A stretch of 64,000 bases of DNA from Clostridiales bacterium UBA1738 (GCA_002315735.1 DCIA01000005.1:1-64000), one strand, 5' to 3'. Positions 9,638-17,661 are shown, counted from the stretch's first letter. Notes: generated from the sequence alone by a model not told the origin. Numbers and translations: made by a program.

Positions 9638-10339
9638 TTAATTCATTTTTAATATTTCCTTTTTTAATCTTTTTATTATTCTTTTTTCCAATCTTGATAT
9701 ATATGACTGTGAAATTCCAAGTAAATCTGCCACTTCTTTTTGTGTCAGTTCCTTATTCCCCATAAGACCAAATCTTAACCGCATAATTTCCTGTTCTCTT
9801 GCCGACAAATGTTTCATTGCTATTGACAATAAATTTATGTCAACTTCCCTTTCAATATTTTGATATGTAACATCATTATCAGTTCCCAAAATATCTGATA
9901 ACAGCAGTTCATTTCCGTCCCAATCAACATTTAGCGGTTCATCTATCGAAACTTCTGTTTTTAAATTTTGATTTTTTCTCAAATACATCAAAATTTCATT
10001 TTCTATACATCTTGACGCATATGTAGCAAGTTTTATGTTTTTTTCAGGGTTAAAGGTATTAATCGCCTTAATAAGTCCTATTGTACCGATAGAAATTAAA
10101 TCTTCAACATTTATACCTGTATTTTCAAATTTTCTTGCAATGTAAACGACAAGTCTTAAATTATGTTCTATTAGCATAGATTTTGATGTTTCTTCCGAAA
10201 TGGTAGCTAAATATTCCTCCTCCTCTTCCTTTGAAAGTGGCGCAGGCAAAATATCCTGTCCTCCAATATAAAAAATTTCATCACTTCCTACATACAGTTT
10301 AATTAACTTTTCTTTTAGTCCTTCAATCAATGTAACCAT
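9638..10339 (-). CDS. sigE: RNA polymerase sporulation sigma factor SigE (pro-form)
   Basis: Early mother-cell sigma factor. Region 2 spans about residues 58-115 ([24 protein letters not shown]) and region 4 carries the helix-turn-helix [17 protein letters not shown] near 198-214. The N-terminus before [10 protein letters not shown] corresponds to the pro-sequence removed by SpoIIGA; at about 18 residues it is shorter than the 27 residues of Bacillus subtilis. [10 protein letters not shown] after the cleavage zone is characteristic of SigE. It lies 14 nt behind spoIIGA. In many Clostridia and Bacilli sigG follows; here spoVAC does. Confidence 0.95.
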   Translation of the reverse strand: MVTLIEGLKEKLIKLYVGSDEIFYIGGQDILPAPLSKEEEEEYLATISEETSKSMLIEHNLRLVVYIARKFENTGINVEDLISIGTIGLIKAINTFNPEKNIKLATYASRCIENEILMYLRKNQNLKTEVSIDEPLNVDWDGNELLLSDILGTDNDVTYQNIEREVDINLLSIAMKHLSAREQEIMRLRFGLMGNKELTQKEVADLLGISQSYISRLEKRIIKRLKKEILKMN

Positions 10340-10353
10340 AATACTATTCCTTT

Positions 10354-11088
10354 CTACGCCATTATCCCATTTAAGATGACTTCTTCCTCCAAATCAGCGT
10401 CAAAAATTGCTATTATAACATTGTCATACTTTTTTTTATTTACTAAAACCTCTTTAAGTTTTACCCCATAACAAACTCCACTTCCCCTTACTGTCTTATA
10501 CGGAACAACACAAAAATCTTCATCATGAATTTTTGATTTTTCTATTTTTTCGTTACCAAAAAGTTTTATACAAATTTCTTTATTACCGAAAATAACAGGT
10601 TTATCCAAATAAAACACCTTATTCCCACTATCATAAAGACCTAAAACTTTTACATTTTTCTCACCATATGTAAGTTCTGTTTCATATCTTATTATTTTTG
10701 CCTTTTTTTTCAATAAATCTAATAATAAATAGACAGGAATTATAAAAAATATCCCATATTTTGCTTTAATGCTAAAAAATAGTAATAGTCCTGAAAAAAT
10801 AAAGGCTATCGACAAAAATACAAAATATCCTTTAAAAAGTTCCCTTAATTTAATCGGATATAATGCTATCCATATCAGTAATAACGGAAAAAATAATCCT
10901 ATGGGGAAAACAGAGAAAATTCTGAAATAAGGGATAAAAAAGAAAATTCCCTGAATTCCTCCCATAAGCGATGAAAAAATAAGTCTTAAAGGCTTAACCC
11001 TTCTCGAATATATTTTGCACAAAAGGCAAAGAATTTCTGCATCATATATAAAATTTAATAAAAAGAGAATGTCAACATAAACAGTCAA
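10354..11088 (-). CDS. spoIIGA: Sporulation sigma-E processing peptidase SpoIIGA
   Basis: Membrane aspartic protease that activates pro-SigE in the mother cell on a signal from SpoIIR. The N-terminal half has about five transmembrane helices and the C-terminal half is a soluble protease domain with the active-site motif GLYDSGN. The frame is open to a GTG/ATG pair at 11097/11094, but these sit only 0-3 nt after GGGAG; the TTG at 11088 is 8 nt away and yields an N-terminus ([12 protein letters not shown]) that lines up with Bacillus SpoIIGA, so I prefer it. It forms an operon with sigE. Confidence 0.92.
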   Translation of the reverse strand: MTVYVDILFLLNFIYDAEILCLLCKIYSRRVKPLRLIFSSLMGGIQGIFFFIPYFRIFSVFPIGLFFPLLLIWIALYPIKLRELFKGYFVFLSIAFIFSGLLLFFSIKAKYGIFFIIPVYLLLDLLKKKAKIIRYETELTYGEKNVKVLGLYDSGNKVFYLDKPVIFGNKEICIKLFGNEKIEKSKIHDEDFCVVPYKTVRGSGVCYGVKLKEVLVNKKKYDNVIIAIFDADLEEEVILNGIMA

Positions 11089-11117
11089 TATCATCACTCC
11101 CTATTATTTATGATAAA

Positions 11118-11150
11118 ATTATAGCAAAAGAGAAACTTTTATATTGTCAA
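11118..11150 (-). promoter_or_regulatory. spoIIG promoter with 21-bp spacer
   Basis: Minus strand -35 TTGACA (11150-11145) and -10 TATAAT (11123-11118) are both perfect but 21 bp apart instead of 17. The Bacillus subtilis spoIIG promoter is known for the same unusual spacing (22 bp), which makes it dependent on Spo0A. The start point would be near 11111, 23 nt before the spoIIGA start codon. Confidence 0.75.
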
Positions 11151-11165
11151 AAATCGGTGTAGTAT

Positions 11166-11184
11166 TTTGACAAAAGTTCGACAA
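11166..11184 (-). promoter_or_regulatory. Tandem Spo0A boxes upstream of spoIIGA
   Basis: Minus strand TTGTCGAA (11184-11177) is a perfect Spo0A box, and TTGTCAAA (11173-11166) is a 7/8 match in the same orientation, 11 bp or one helical turn away. They lie just upstream of the spoIIG -35. A further TTGTCAAA in the opposite direction covers the -35 itself (11144-11151). Confidence 0.75.
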
Positions 11185-11204
11185 AATATATTTTTGTTTC
11201 CCAC

Positions 11205-11233
11205 TTGAAATTTTTTCGATTTGGCTATATAAT
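11205..11233 (+). promoter_or_regulatory. SigA promoter of yqhQ-prmC
   Basis: -35 TTGAAA (11205-11210), 17-bp spacer, -10 TATAAT (11228-11233), 21 nt before the ATG of the DUF1385 gene. It is divergent from spoIIGA, with the Spo0A boxes lying upstream of it as well. Confidence 0.75.
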
Positions 11234-11253
11234 ATAGCGTAGAGGTGAAATTA

Positions 11254-12243
11254 ATGGCAACAGAAAAACACATAACTTCAATCGGCGGTCAAGCCGTAAT
11301 TGAAGGAGTTATGATGCGTGGCCCTCATAAGACGGCAACAGCAGTAAGAACTCCAAGCAAGGAAATAGAATGTAAAATTGATGAAAACGGCACAAAAAAG
11401 CGTAGTCGCTTTTGCCGATTGCCTATAATTAGAGGATGTATAAGTTTTGTAGACAGTTTAGTTATTGGTATGAAATCACTTATGTATTCTGCAGAATTTA
11501 TGGATGTAGAATCTGACGAACCTACAGAATCAAAATTCGACAAGTGGCTTGAAGATAAATTAGGGGATAAAATTAAAGATGTGGTGATTGTATTTTCCGT
11601 AATTCTTTCTTTGGTGCTTAGTATTGGATTATTCATTTTACTTCCTACCATAATCACACAAGGGATACAATGGATTTTTACAAAACTTGGTCTTAGAGCA
11701 TTTGCAGAATCCGGTGCATTTAGAAGTATTTGCGAAGGACTTATAAAAATGCTCATATTCCTAACATATATGTTCTTAATTTCTCAAATGAACGACATTA
11801 AAAGAGTTTTTGAGTATCATGGCGCAGAGCATAAAACAATAGCTTGCTATGAAGCGGGTGAAGAATTAACACCTGAAAATGTCAAAAAGCACACTCGTTT
11901 TCATCCAAGATGCGGAACAAGTTTTCTTCTTTTTGTAATGGTTATCAGCATTATTTTATATGCTCTTTTGCCCGGTTTTAACGGAGAATCTTACTCTGCA
12001 ATACAAAGATTACTTCTTAGAATGGCAACAAGACTTGCACTCCTACCGGTAGTTGCAGGCATTTCGTACGAAATAATAAAAATCGCAGGAAAAAGTCAAA
12101 AAGGTTGTATTAAAGCACTTACAAAGCCGGGACTTTGGTTACAACGCCTTACTACTCGTGAGCCTGACGAATCACAAATTGAAGTCGCAATTACATCAAT
12201 AAAAGCAGTTATCCCCGAAAATAAGGAAGAAGATAAATGGTAA
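11254..12243 (+). CDS. yqhQ: DUF1385 membrane protein (YqhQ family)
   Basis: A 329-residue integral membrane protein. The N-terminal signature IGGQAVIEGVMMRGP, the central EYHGAEHKTI and the HPRCGTSF segment mark it as DUF1385; conserved His, Glu and Cys suggest metal binding, but the biochemical role is unknown. Hydrophobic helices lie at about 105-140, 170-185, 220-240 and 260-275. I use the ATG at 11254 because AGAGGTG precedes it; the longer GTG frame would start inside that site. It overlaps prmC by 7 nt; the same yqhQ-prmC association is common in Clostridia near prfA. Confidence 0.92.
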   Translation: MATEKHITSIGGQAVIEGVMMRGPHKTATAVRTPSKEIECKIDENGTKKRSRFCRLPIIRGCISFVDSLVIGMKSLMYSAEFMDVESDEPTESKFDKWLEDKLGDKIKDVVIVFSVILSLVLSIGLFILLPTIITQGIQWIFTKLGLRAFAESGAFRSICEGLIKMLIFLTYMFLISQMNDIKRVFEYHGAEHKTIACYEAGEELTPENVKKHTRFHPRCGTSFLLFVMVISIILYALLPGFNGESYSAIQRLLLRMATRLALLPVVAGISYEIIKIAGKSQKGCIKALTKPGLWLQRLTTREPDESQIEVAITSIKAVIPENKEEDKW

Positions 12244-13076
12244 TACGAGAAATAATAAAAGACGCAGTTTCAAAACTGCGTCTTTCAAATAATGATAATC
12301 CTGTTTTTGAAGCACATCAGATTATTAAATATGCTTTAAATATTACAGAAACAGACTTAATGTTAAATCAGGACAAAATAGTTTGTGAAAGTGATAAAAA
12401 CAAAATTTATGACCTTATTTCAAGACGAATAAAATGTGAACCGCTACAATACATATTAGGTACTCAAGAGTTTATGTCACTTGAATTTTTTGTTTCAAAA
12501 TCTGTACTAATTCCAAGAGCAGACACCGAAACACTTGTGGAATATGTGATTGAACATTCTCCAAAAACCGATTTTTCGCTACTGGATATCGGCACGGGAA
12601 CAGGCTGTATTCCCCTTTCAGTCGCCCATTTTAAAAAAAACGCCTATATTACAGGCATTGATATAAGTAGTGATGCACTAAATATTGCTATTAAAAATTG
12701 TAAAAAACTATCTCTTGAAAAAAGAGCAACATTTGAAAAATTAGATATTCTAAAACAAATGCCGAAAGGAAAATTCGATGTTATCACATCAAATCCACCA
12801 TATATAAAAAGCAGTATTATTCCAACTCTTCAAAAAGAGGTTAAAGAGTTTGAGCCTCATTTGGCACTTGATGGTGGAGAAAACGGTCTTATTTTCTACG
12901 AAAAAATTTGTGAGATTGCGCCTAGCATACTAAATCAAGGTGGTATGCTTGCTTTTGAAATTGGATATGACCAAGCCGAAGAAGTATCCGGATTGATGAG
13001 CGAAAACTTTGAAAACATAAAAGTAATAAAAGACTTATGTGAAAATGACCGTGTTGTTGTGGGAACTTTAAAGTAA
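12237..13076 (+). CDS. prmC: Peptide chain release factor N5-glutamine methyltransferase
   Basis: Methylates the GGQ glutamine of release factors RF1 and RF2 using S-adenosylmethionine. The SAM-binding motif LDIGTGTGCIPLS is near residues 117-129 and the catalytic NPPY motif is in TSNPPYIKS near 185. An N-terminal helical domain of about 75 residues precedes the Rossmann-like domain, and the length of 279 is normal. Its ATG lies inside the end of the DUF1385 gene, so the two are translationally coupled. prfA, often adjacent, is not in the window. Confidence 0.95.
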   Translation: MVIREIIKDAVSKLRLSNNDNPVFEAHQIIKYALNITETDLMLNQDKIVCESDKNKIYDLISRRIKCEPLQYILGTQEFMSLEFFVSKSVLIPRADTETLVEYVIEHSPKTDFSLLDIGTGTGCIPLSVAHFKKNAYITGIDISSDALNIAIKNCKKLSLEKRATFEKLDILKQMPKGKFDVITSNPPYIKSSIIPTLQKEVKEFEPHLALDGGENGLIFYEKICEIAPSILNQGGMLAFEIGYDQAEEVSGLMSENFENIKVIKDLCENDRVVVGTLK

Positions 13077-13080
13077 TATA

Positions 13081-13109
13081 AATACCCCTATTTGCTAGGG
13101 GTATTTTTT
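13081..13109. terminator. Terminator after prmC (bidirectional)
   Basis: Stem AATACCCCTA/TAGGGGTATT with loop TTTGC followed by T's. It also serves the convergent amidase gene. Confidence 0.88.
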
Positions 13110-13593
13110 AGTTTCCAACATTATATATGTGAATTGGTCTAATACCATAATACACATATGTCGAAAGCGGTCTGCAATCAACATCTCTTGAATGTGCTGC
13201 AAGCAAAATTGTATCAGGTGTTCCTATCCCTTTATCAACTACAACAGGCGAGTGGTCAAAATTTTTTCCCTCTCTGAATTTCAACTGAATTATATCACCA
13301 TTGTCTATTTTGTCAAGGTCTATAAGTACTCCTTGTGGGCCTGCTCCTCTATTATTAATTAAAAACCTATAAAGTTCATTAACTCCCGTCCACGCAGGTG
13401 CTCTATCATTTAGGCTGATATAATACCAACCAAATGTTTTTGTATAATTCATAACTCCGCTTCCGGCATATAAAACTTGAGATGCAAAATTTGTGCAGTC
13501 TCCTCCTAAATCTTCGAAATCATAATATTTCGGATTTCTTCTATATGCCCATTTTTTAGCATACTCTACCGCCGCTATTCTATTATATTCCAT
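13108..13593 (-). CDS. Cytosolic amidase-domain protein (Amidase_6-like)
   Basis: A 161-residue protein of the putative amidase domain family (Amidase_6, papain/NlpC-like fold). The likely catalytic cysteine is in GGDCTNFASQ (residues 30-39), with His in FDHSPVVV near 117; AAHSRD may add a polar residue. There is no signal peptide, so the protein would act inside the cell or be released by lysis. GAGGTGA precedes the ATG. A SigK-like promoter lies upstream (13617-13644), which would fit a late mother-cell role; this is an inference. The substrate is unknown. Confidence 0.85.
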   Translation of the reverse strand: MEYNRIAAVEYAKKWAYRRNPKYYDFEDLGGDCTNFASQVLYAGSGVMNYTKTFGWYYISLNDRAPAWTGVNELYRFLINNRGAGPQGVLIDLDKIDNGDIIQLKFREGKNFDHSPVVVDKGIGTPDTILLAAHSRDVDCRPLSTYVYYGIRPIHIYNVGN

Positions 13594-13616
13594 ATACCTA
13601 TATCACCTCTACTATT

Positions 13617-13644
13617 TATAGTATGATGGAAATAAAAAAAAAGT
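13617..13644 (-). promoter_or_regulatory. Candidate SigK (late mother-cell) promoter
   Basis: Minus strand AC (13644-13643), 17-bp spacer, CATACTATA (13625-13617), which fits the SigK pattern AC-N17-CATAnnnTA. The start point would lie about 15 nt before the amidase ATG. Such short patterns arise by chance in AT-rich DNA. Confidence 0.35.
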
Positions 13645-13669
13645 AACTTTCATTCAATTTGAAAGTTAC
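13633..13669 (-). terminator. Terminator after pyridoxamine kinase gene
   Basis: Minus strand stem GTAACTTTCA/TGAAAGTTAC with loop AATTGAA, followed by nine T's. Confidence 0.88.
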
Positions 13670-13677
13670 CTATATAA

Positions 13678-14511
13678 TTATTTAAGACGGCCTACAAGGA
13701 AAGGTATTGCCTCTTCAAATTTGACGCCGTACCAATGTTTTTCCTTATCAGGAATTGTTATTTTAATACATTCAACAGTATAGTCTGCTGCAAGTTTTAA
13801 CGCATCTTTAAGGTCTAAGCCTCTCATAATACCACCGACTGTAACAGATGCAAAAATATCGCCTGTTCCGTGGAATTTTGCATCAATTTTTTCATTGAAA
13901 TAATAGAAAAACTCATCTTTTTCGCTGTCATACATTGCAACACCCAACTTATCAGGTTCAAAACTTACACCTGTCAATACTGCTTTTTTAACACCACGTT
14001 TTGCAAATTCTTTTAAAATATCTTCGACATATTTTTTGTCGTAGCCTTCTTCAATGTAAGGAATACCAAGCATAAAAGATGCCTCTGTAATATTTGGAAC
14101 TATAATATCTGCCTTTTCACAAAGAGTAAGCATATGCTTTGCAAATTCAGGTGTAAATCCTGTATAAAGTTTTCCGTTATCTGCCATAGCAGGATCTACA
14201 AATGCAACTGTATTTTTTGATTTCTTATCGATAAAATCTTTCATAAGGTCAATCTGTTCAAATGAGCCCAAGTATCCTGTGTATATAGCATCAAAATCAA
14301 TGTTTTCACTTTTCCAATGGTCAAATATTTTTGTTATGTCATCTGATAAATCGTGGAATGTAAAGTTCTTAAATCCGCCTGTATGAGTTGACAAAATTGC
14401 AGTTGGCAAAATTGCAGCCTCAACTCCCATAGCAGAAATAATAGGAAGCGCCACAGTCAGTGAGCATTTTCCAAAACACGATACATCTTGAATTGTAACA
14501 ATTCTTTTCAT
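13678..14511 (-). CDS. Pyridoxamine/pyridoxal kinase, PfkB-like (PdxY-type)
   Basis: Phosphorylates pyridoxal, pyridoxamine or pyridoxine to the 5'-phosphate, the B6 salvage pathway. The ribokinase-fold signs are QDVSCFGKCSLTVALPI at the N-terminus, the DPAMADNGKLY segment near 106 and the anion-hole/catalytic motif HGTGDIFAS near 220, with Asp as base. The length of 277 fits PdxY/PdxK. RBS GAGGAA lies upstream. The GKCSLTVALP segment is typical of the clostridial pyridoxamine kinases. A related hydroxymethylpyrimidine kinase activity cannot be excluded by sequence alone. Confidence 0.88.
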   Translation of the reverse strand: MKRIVTIQDVSCFGKCSLTVALPIISAMGVEAAILPTAILSTHTGGFKNFTFHDLSDDITKIFDHWKSENIDFDAIYTGYLGSFEQIDLMKDFIDKKSKNTVAFVDPAMADNGKLYTGFTPEFAKHMLTLCEKADIIVPNITEASFMLGIPYIEEGYDKKYVEDILKEFAKRGVKKAVLTGVSFEPDKLGVAMYDSEKDEFFYYFNEKIDAKFHGTGDIFASVTVGGIMRGLDLKDALKLAADYTVECIKITIPDKEKHWYGVKFEEAIPFLVGRLK

Positions 14512-14552
14512 ATACAGATTCCTCTTTTCTTAGAAAACCAAATAATTTTTAA

Positions 14553-14583
14553 AATCAAAAAGGTCGCTATTGCGACCTTTTCT
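14553..14583 (-). terminator. Terminator after rpsT
   Basis: Minus strand AAAAGGTCGC/GCGACCTTTTT with a 4-nt loop, starting immediately after the rpsT stop codon. Confidence 0.85.
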
Positions 14584-14849
14584 TATGCGTTGATTTTTGC
14601 AAGTTTCAAAGCAAGTTGTGACTTCTTTCTTGCAGCTGTATTCTTATGAAGAATACCTTGTTTTACACCTTGGTCAAGTTTCTTAACAGCATCGTTAAAT
14701 AGAACTTTTGCTTCGTCAAGATTTTTGTTATCAGCAGCAACTTCAAACTTCTTTACAGCTGTTTTAAGTGCTGTTTTGTGCATTTGGTTAATAAGAGTTT
14801 TCTTTTTGATAACCAAAACACGCTTCTTAGCTGATTTAATGTTAGGCAT
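14583..14849 (-). CDS. rpsT: 30S ribosomal protein S20
   Basis: Small basic protein binding the 5' domain of 16S rRNA. The N-terminus MPNIKSAKKRV and the later KKLDQGVKQGILHKNTAARKKS are diagnostic, and 88 residues is the normal size. The start is the ATG at 14849 with GGAGGTG 6 nt before it; the upstream in-frame GTG is part of the ribosome site. It is a single-gene unit between its own promoter and terminator. In most Clostridia rpsT lies near sporulation or holA genes, as it does broadly here. Confidence 0.97.
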   Translation of the reverse strand: MPNIKSAKKRVLVIKKKTLINQMHKTALKTAVKKFEVAADNKNLDEAKVLFNDAVKKLDQGVKQGILHKNTAARKKSQLALKLAKINA

Positions 14850-14889
14850 AATGTTCACCTCCGAATAATTTAATACATAATACCTAACT

Positions 14890-14918
14890 ATTTTATCATA
14901 TTAATACTAAAAAATCAA
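14890..14918 (-). promoter_or_regulatory. SigA promoter of rpsT
   Basis: Minus strand -35 TTGATT (14918-14913), 17-bp spacer, -10 TAAAAT (14895-14890), about 40 nt before the start codon. An A/T homopolymer-rich stretch (14923-14950) separates it from the preceding gene, which shows no hairpin terminator. Confidence 0.7.
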
Positions 14919-14948
14919 GCATTTTTTTCTATTTTTTTTTATTTTTTT

Positions 14949-15437
14949 TTAGTACCCTTTTGTTCCGTCCAAACTCTCGTCGTTATCAATCCAATTTTGA
15001 ACAGGAATTTCTCTAAACTCGTCCTTGGTATCACGGATTATTACCGTTTTAATACCCGCATTAATAACCATTCTTTTGCACATAGAGCAGCAGCAACTTC
15101 CCTCTACAATAGTTCCGTCTGTTGCTTCTAATCCAACCAGATATAAAGTAGAGTCGATAAGTTCATGTCTTGATGCCGAAATAATAGCATTTGCTTCTGC
15201 ATGAACGCTTCTGCACATCTCATATCTTTCGCCTCTTGGAATTTGAAGTTTTTGTCTTATGCACACTCCCATATCGCTGCAATTCTTTCTGCCCCTCGGT
15301 GCTCCGACATAGCCGGTTGAAATAATTTCATCATTTTTTACGACTATTGCTCCGTAATTTCGTCTAAGGCAAGTTCCCCTTTCTGCAACCGTTTGTGCAA
15401 TGTCTAGGTAATAGTTATGTTTGTCTCGTCTTTGCAT
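14949..15437 (-). CDS. dCMP/cytidine deaminase-family protein (ComEB-like)
   Basis: A zinc-dependent deaminase of the CDA fold, most likely converting dCMP to dUMP. The metal-binding and catalytic motif VHAEANAI lies near residues 79-86 and the second zinc motif is CCSMCK near 116-121, where the usual Pro-Cys is replaced by Cys-Cys. The N-terminal TCLRRNYGAIVVKND block is typical of dCMP deaminases and ComEB. Length is 162. AAGGAGATG precedes the ATG. It follows recO by 12 nt, at the end of the era-recO block. ComEB and dCMP deaminase cannot be told apart by sequence alone. Confidence 0.9.
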   Translation of the reverse strand: MQRRDKHNYYLDIAQTVAERGTCLRRNYGAIVVKNDEIISTGYVGAPRGRKNCSDMGVCIRQKLQIPRGERYEMCRSVHAEANAIISASRHELIDSTLYLVGLEATDGTIVEGSCCCSMCKRMVINAGIKTVIIRDTKDEFREIPVQNWIDNDESLDGTKGY

Positions 15438-15449
15438 ATGTACATCTCC

Positions 15450-16175
15450 TTATATCATTTTTCTATAGTAGTCTAAAGATTTATATTTTTTTTCGCTTTT
15501 CCCGAGCAGATATCCTTCGGTAATAAGCGAAATTGTTTTCTCTACACTTTCCGAAACAGAAAACGAAAAAATTTTCTTTATTTCAGAATTTAAAATATAA
15601 TCCATTGCATTTTTCACATCTTTTGAAATATTTATCATACCCGAATTCTTACATTTCTCGCATACCATGCCGCCTGAAAAATCAAATGCTACCGTATCGT
15701 TATCACCGCAATGAATACAGCCTGATAAATTAGGTTCATAGCCTGAAAGCTGCATAAGTTTAAGTTCAAAAACCGCCTTTACAATTTTAATATTTATATC
15801 TTTATATGCTAAAAAATACAAACTTGTAAGAAGCAGTCTTAAACTTTCTCCATCATTTTCATCAAAATTATCACGCAAAATATCTAAAAAGTAGTTTGCA
15901 AGAGATAATTTTACGATATCTTCCGAAATAGGATAAAAGGCTTCAATAATATCAGCCGACTCTACACGAAACATATTCCCCTTAGCTTTTACCAAAACAA
16001 ATTCGGAATAACACAAAATTTGCGATGCGCTTTTTAATTGACTTTTTTTGCTTTTAACGCCATAACATATAGCCGAAACAGTCCCAAAATCTTCTGTGAA
16101 AATTGTTAATATACAGTTTGCTTCGCCGTATTCTGCTTTTCTTGCGACAATCCCTCTTGTTTTGACTGTTTCCAT
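15450..16175 (-). CDS. recO: DNA repair protein RecO
   Basis: Recombination mediator that loads RecA on SSB-coated DNA in the RecFOR pathway. The N-terminal OB-fold (about 1-80; TRGIVARKAEYGEANCILTIF) is followed by a helical domain with a four-cysteine zinc finger, CIHC near 155 and CEKC near 175. The 241-residue length is typical. The ATG at 16175 has GAGGAT upstream and lies inside the yqzL reading frame, overlapping it by 70 nt. The era-yqzL-recO order is standard in Firmicutes. Confidence 0.94.
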   Translation of the reverse strand: METVKTRGIVARKAEYGEANCILTIFTEDFGTVSAICYGVKSKKSQLKSASQILCYSEFVLVKAKGNMFRVESADIIEAFYPISEDIVKLSLANYFLDILRDNFDENDGESLRLLLTSLYFLAYKDINIKIVKAVFELKLMQLSGYEPNLSGCIHCGDNDTVAFDFSGGMVCEKCKNSGMINISKDVKNAMDYILNSEIKKIFSFSVSESVEKTISLITEGYLLGKSEKKYKSLDYYRKMI

Positions 16176-16273
16176 TCTTTTATCCTCTTGTTTTCAAGTT
16201 CCTTATGCAAAAGAAATGCATCGATATCACCTGTTTTTTTAAATGCGTTCCAAGATATATCCTCAAAATTCAT
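16106..16273 (-). CDS. yqzL: YqzL-like small protein overlapping recO
   Basis: A 55-residue frame starting at the ATG at 16273 behind GGGGGAG and ending at the TAA at 16106, 70 nt inside recO in another frame. The N-terminal part (MNFEDISWNAFKKTGDID followed by AFLLHKEL) matches the short Bacillus YqzL pattern W..F..TG.I..YLL.KE from memory, and the position between era and recO is exactly that of yqzL. Its function is unknown. The ribosome site lies in the 3' arm of a hairpin (16279-16304), so its translation may be restrained. Confidence 0.8.
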   Translation of the reverse strand: MNFEDISWNAFKKTGDIDAFLLHKELENKRIKEWKQSKQEGLSQEKQNTAKQTVY

Positions 16274-16278
16274 TTTTT

Positions 16279-16304
16279 ACTCCCCCTTTTTAGTTAGGGT
16301 GAGT
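16279..16304 (-). promoter_or_regulatory. Hairpin masking the yqzL ribosome binding site
   Basis: Minus strand ACTCACCCT (16304-16296) pairs with AGGGGGAGT (16287-16279) with one mismatch and an 8-nt loop. The GGGGGAG of yqzL lies in the 3' arm. Read on the plus strand the same hairpin is followed by CTTTTTTT and could act as a terminator for antisense transcripts. Confidence 0.45.
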
Positions 16305-16336
16305 CTTTTTTTGCTAATTATACTGTCACTTTTTGG

Positions 16337-17227
16337 TTATTCCTCAAATCCGAAATTTTTTAACATTCTTTCGGAATTTCGCCAATCATCTTTTACCCTT
16401 ACCCAAAGTTCCAGATAAACTTTTTGGTCTAACATTTTTTCTATATCCACTCTTGCTTTTTGACCGATTTTTTTAAGCATCTCGCCATTTTTGCCTATAA
16501 CAATGCCTTTATGACTTCCCTTTTCACAATAGATTACAGCATAAATCTTTGTAATATCGGGAAGTTCTTGCATTTTTTCAATTTCTATCGCAATACCGTG
16601 CGGAACTTCTTTATCGAGATACCACAAAAGTTTTTCACGAATAATTTCTGCTGCAATTTGTTTTTCCGGTTGGTCTGTTACCATATCTTCATCATAGAAT
16701 TGTGGCCCTTCCGGAATCATATTTTTCATATCTTCAAGTAAAATTTCTACGCCGTTTCTTGTTTTTGCGCTTATCGGGACAATAGAATCAAAATTATTAA
16801 TTGCTGAATAATCTGCAATCATAGGAAGTAAATCCTCTTTATTTATCGCATCAACCTTATTTAAAACAAGGATAGATTTTGAGCCTGTTTTATTTATGGA
16901 TTTTGCAATTTCACGTTCCTGCTCCGATATTTTCTTAGTGGCATCAACGACAAAAAGAATGATATCCATTTCTGACATAGACTCATTTGCAACTTTAACC
17001 ATATATTCGCCGAGTTTATTATGTGGTCTATGAATGCCCGGTGTATCGGTAAATACAATTTGATGCTCGCTATCTGTGTAAATTGCAAGAATTTTATTTC
17101 TTGTAGTTTGTGGTTTGTCAGAAATAATCGCAATTTTTTGACCTGCCAACGCATTCAAAAGTGTTGACTTTCCAACATTTGGCATACCAATAATTGAAAC
17201 AAAACCTGATTTAAATTTATCTGTCAT
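16337..17227 (-). CDS. era: GTPase Era
   Basis: Essential GTPase that binds the 3' end of 16S rRNA in 30S assembly. G1 GMPNVGKST (14-22), G2 switch TTRNK, G3 DTPG, G4 NKVD and G5 SAK are all present, followed by a C-terminal KH domain with GSHKGIVIGKNGEMLKKIG near 240-260. Length 296 is typical. The start overlaps the dgkA stop by 11 nt. Confidence 0.97.
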   Translation of the reverse strand: MTDKFKSGFVSIIGMPNVGKSTLLNALAGQKIAIISDKPQTTRNKILAIYTDSEHQIVFTDTPGIHRPHNKLGEYMVKVANESMSEMDIILFVVDATKKISEQEREIAKSINKTGSKSILVLNKVDAINKEDLLPMIADYSAINNFDSIVPISAKTRNGVEILLEDMKNMIPEGPQFYDEDMVTDQPEKQIAAEIIREKLLWYLDKEVPHGIAIEIEKMQELPDITKIYAVIYCEKGSHKGIVIGKNGEMLKKIGQKARVDIEKMLDQKVYLELWVRVKDDWRNSERMLKNFGFEE

Positions 17228-17660
17228 TTGTACCTCCGAATATTACAAACACTAAAAGCAAAACTCCCAAAATAATGCACGGAATTAATATTTTTAGGCT
17301 TGTAAAAATTAAAGTTAATGTATTTATTATTCTATCCACATTTCCAAATAGGCAAAAACCCACAACTATTGCAGTTATTGAAAGCACCAATACCGCACCT
17401 GCACCTGCATCTTTTGCACGTTTTGCAAGCGGCAAAATCTCGTTGGTTGCAGTGTCTACCGTTCTTTCTATGGCGGTGTTTATTATTTCAGATGAAATAA
17501 CCGCTCCAATGGTCAAGAAAAGAATTGCCCACTCGGATTTTGTTATTCCGTAAAAATACGCAAATATCGTAATCAAAATCGCAAGCGAAATATGAAATCT
17601 CAAATGCGATTCCTCTTTTATTGTGTTCCAAATTCCCTCAAAGGCATGATAAAAACTCAT
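17217..17660 (-). CDS. dgkA: Undecaprenol/diacylglycerol kinase DgkA
   Basis: Small membrane kinase; in Gram-positives it phosphorylates undecaprenol to recycle the lipid carrier for cell-wall and capsule synthesis. Three hydrophobic helices and the active-site motif SEIINTAIERTVD (about residues 67-79) are visible, with a second conserved block AKRAKDAGAGAV. The ATG at 17660 has AGAGGAT upstream, 1 nt beyond the ybeY stop; a longer TTG-started frame would run into ybeY. Length is 147, at the long end for the family owing to a third, extended C-terminal hydrophobic region. Confidence 0.92.
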   Translation of the reverse strand: MSFYHAFEGIWNTIKEESHLRFHISLAILITIFAYFYGITKSEWAILFLTIGAVISSEIINTAIERTVDTATNEILPLAKRAKDAGAGAVLVLSITAIVVGFCLFGNVDRIINTLTLIFTSLKILIPCIILGVLLLVFVIFGGTNDR

Positions 17661-17661
17661 A

